Shown here piece after piece: positions 63,628-64,000 of a stretch of 64,000 nucleotides of DNA (position 1 is the first letter of the stretch; each line of letters begins with the position of its first letter). Source of the stretch: Idiomarina abyssalis. Its GTDB lineage: Bacteria > Pseudomonadota > Gammaproteobacteria > Enterobacterales > Alteromonadaceae. A program made the translations under genes and the position numbers. The notes beneath the pieces were generated by a model. It searched no databases. It saw only the letters and a program-made list of their open reading frames with translations, and was not told the origin of the DNA. The stretch is taken from positions 62,001 through 126,000 of the forward strand of contig NZ_FPBE01000002.1 in assembly GCF_900116625.1 (NCBI RefSeq), in the 5' to 3' direction.

Positions 63628-64000
63628 AAATAATAATCCTAAATTTAAGTTAAATAATTGTTACTTTATTTAGGTTTACAATTAAGAACGTGATAGTCAA
63701 CCTTTTTGTATTTAGGTGACTAATTGGCATATTGACTTGAAATCTATGATTTGGACTAGCCCTGAAGCCACTGGATTTTCTATAAGCTATTGATATAAAT
63801 AGTCAATATATTTATTTTGGATAAAGTTTTGCGCTAAGCAGCTCTTTATGAGGTTTAGTATCACCCTTGAGTTCAAGAGGTCTTATACTTGTTTTATAAT
63901 TGTAAGAAAATATTACCAAATATTGTTGTACTCTAGTTACTCATCTGGTTTCTATTTTTGTTTTATGCAAGGTATTTCTCGGTATTTAGCCATGGTGCTA
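63628..64000. other. Gene-free right margin
   Basis: AT-rich sequence upstream of the protease gene; it should contain its promoter. No open frame, hairpin, transposon end or comM sequence is visible, so the element continues past the window. Confidence 0.6.

Larger units (their letters stand above)
39081..64000. mobile_element. Tn7-like (Tn6022/AbaR-backbone type) element in comM, right end not in window
   Basis: The element begins with TGTCAGTTCGCAAATTAAA exactly where comM stops, next to the candidate 5-bp target site GTTCC (39076-39080). It contains tniC-tniA-tniB-tniD-tniE (43432-49385), the gene set of Tn6022 and AbaR islands, which are known to insert in comM of Acinetobacter. Everything to the right is AT-rich accessory DNA and the missing comM 5' half is not reached, so the end at 64000 is only the edge of the window. 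The inside may hold more than one element layer (second end at 41022; inverted end-like site at 59480). Confidence 0.85.

Overview
The window is a segment of a gammaproteobacterial chromosome, most like a marine Idiomarina or a close Alteromonadales relative. The basis is gene order and protein resemblance read by eye, for example lexA-sulA beside plsB, mutM/rpmG/rpmB/radC/coaBC/dut/slmA, ftsY-ftsE-ftsX-rpoH and secB-gpsA. No database search was possible. Bases 1 to about 39080 are ordinary core genome of roughly even base composition; from 39081 to the end the sequence is visibly more AT-rich and made of accessory genes.

Core part: the 5' end of plsB diverges from a LexA-controlled lexA-sulA operon with two perfect SOS boxes. 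An aa3-type cytochrome c oxidase cluster follows (coxB, coxA, cox11, coxC, SURF1, heme A synthase ctaA, heme O synthase, Sco copper chaperone). Next come a polysaccharide deacetylase, a MATE transporter, a DUF4397 lipoprotein, nfuA, comF, bioH, mutM, a 2OG-Fe(II) oxygenase, ribosomal proteins L33 and L28, radC, coaBC, dut, slmA, gpsA, secB, a rhodanese, gpmI, envC, a YibQ-type deacetylase, a YkgJ-like protein, rpoH, the ftsX/ftsE/ftsY cell-division and secretion genes, rsmD, amino-acid enzymes (threonine dehydratase, a cystathionine beta-synthase/gamma-lyase pair, threonine aldolase) and the 3' half of comM.

At 39081 comM is cut by a Tn7-like element of the Tn6022/AbaR-backbone type. It carries a TnsA-like endonuclease, a TnsB-like DDE transposase, a TnsC-like ATPase, a TniQ protein and a zinc-ribbon protein in the order tniC-tniA-tniB-tniD-tniE (43432-49385). 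A transposon end starting TGTCAGTTCGCAAATTAAA abuts comM at 39081, and a second, near-identical end lies inside at 41022, so the left side looks layered. The 5' part of comM and the matching right end are not in the window, so the element, or a stack of elements, should run beyond base 64000.

Cargo: on the left, an unknown 192-aa protein, a Trypco2-like protein and a KAP-type P-loop NTPase. Right of the transposition genes are a possible TnsE-like protein translationally coupled to a membrane protein, a transposon-borne CsrA, and a YegP-type protein whose partner gene has its Shine-Dalgarno sequence locked in a hairpin. Then comes a WYL-type defence regulator beside a cluster of two TcmP-like proteins, a three-Cys-motif DUF5131 protein and an HTH protein, next to an AvcD-type antiphage dCTP deaminase. 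The far right holds small Cys-rich proteins, a secreted nuclease, a DUF4377-like lipoprotein and an astacin-like protease. The TcmP/three-Cys cluster and the KAP/Trypco2 group are the best candidates for poorly described conflict systems.
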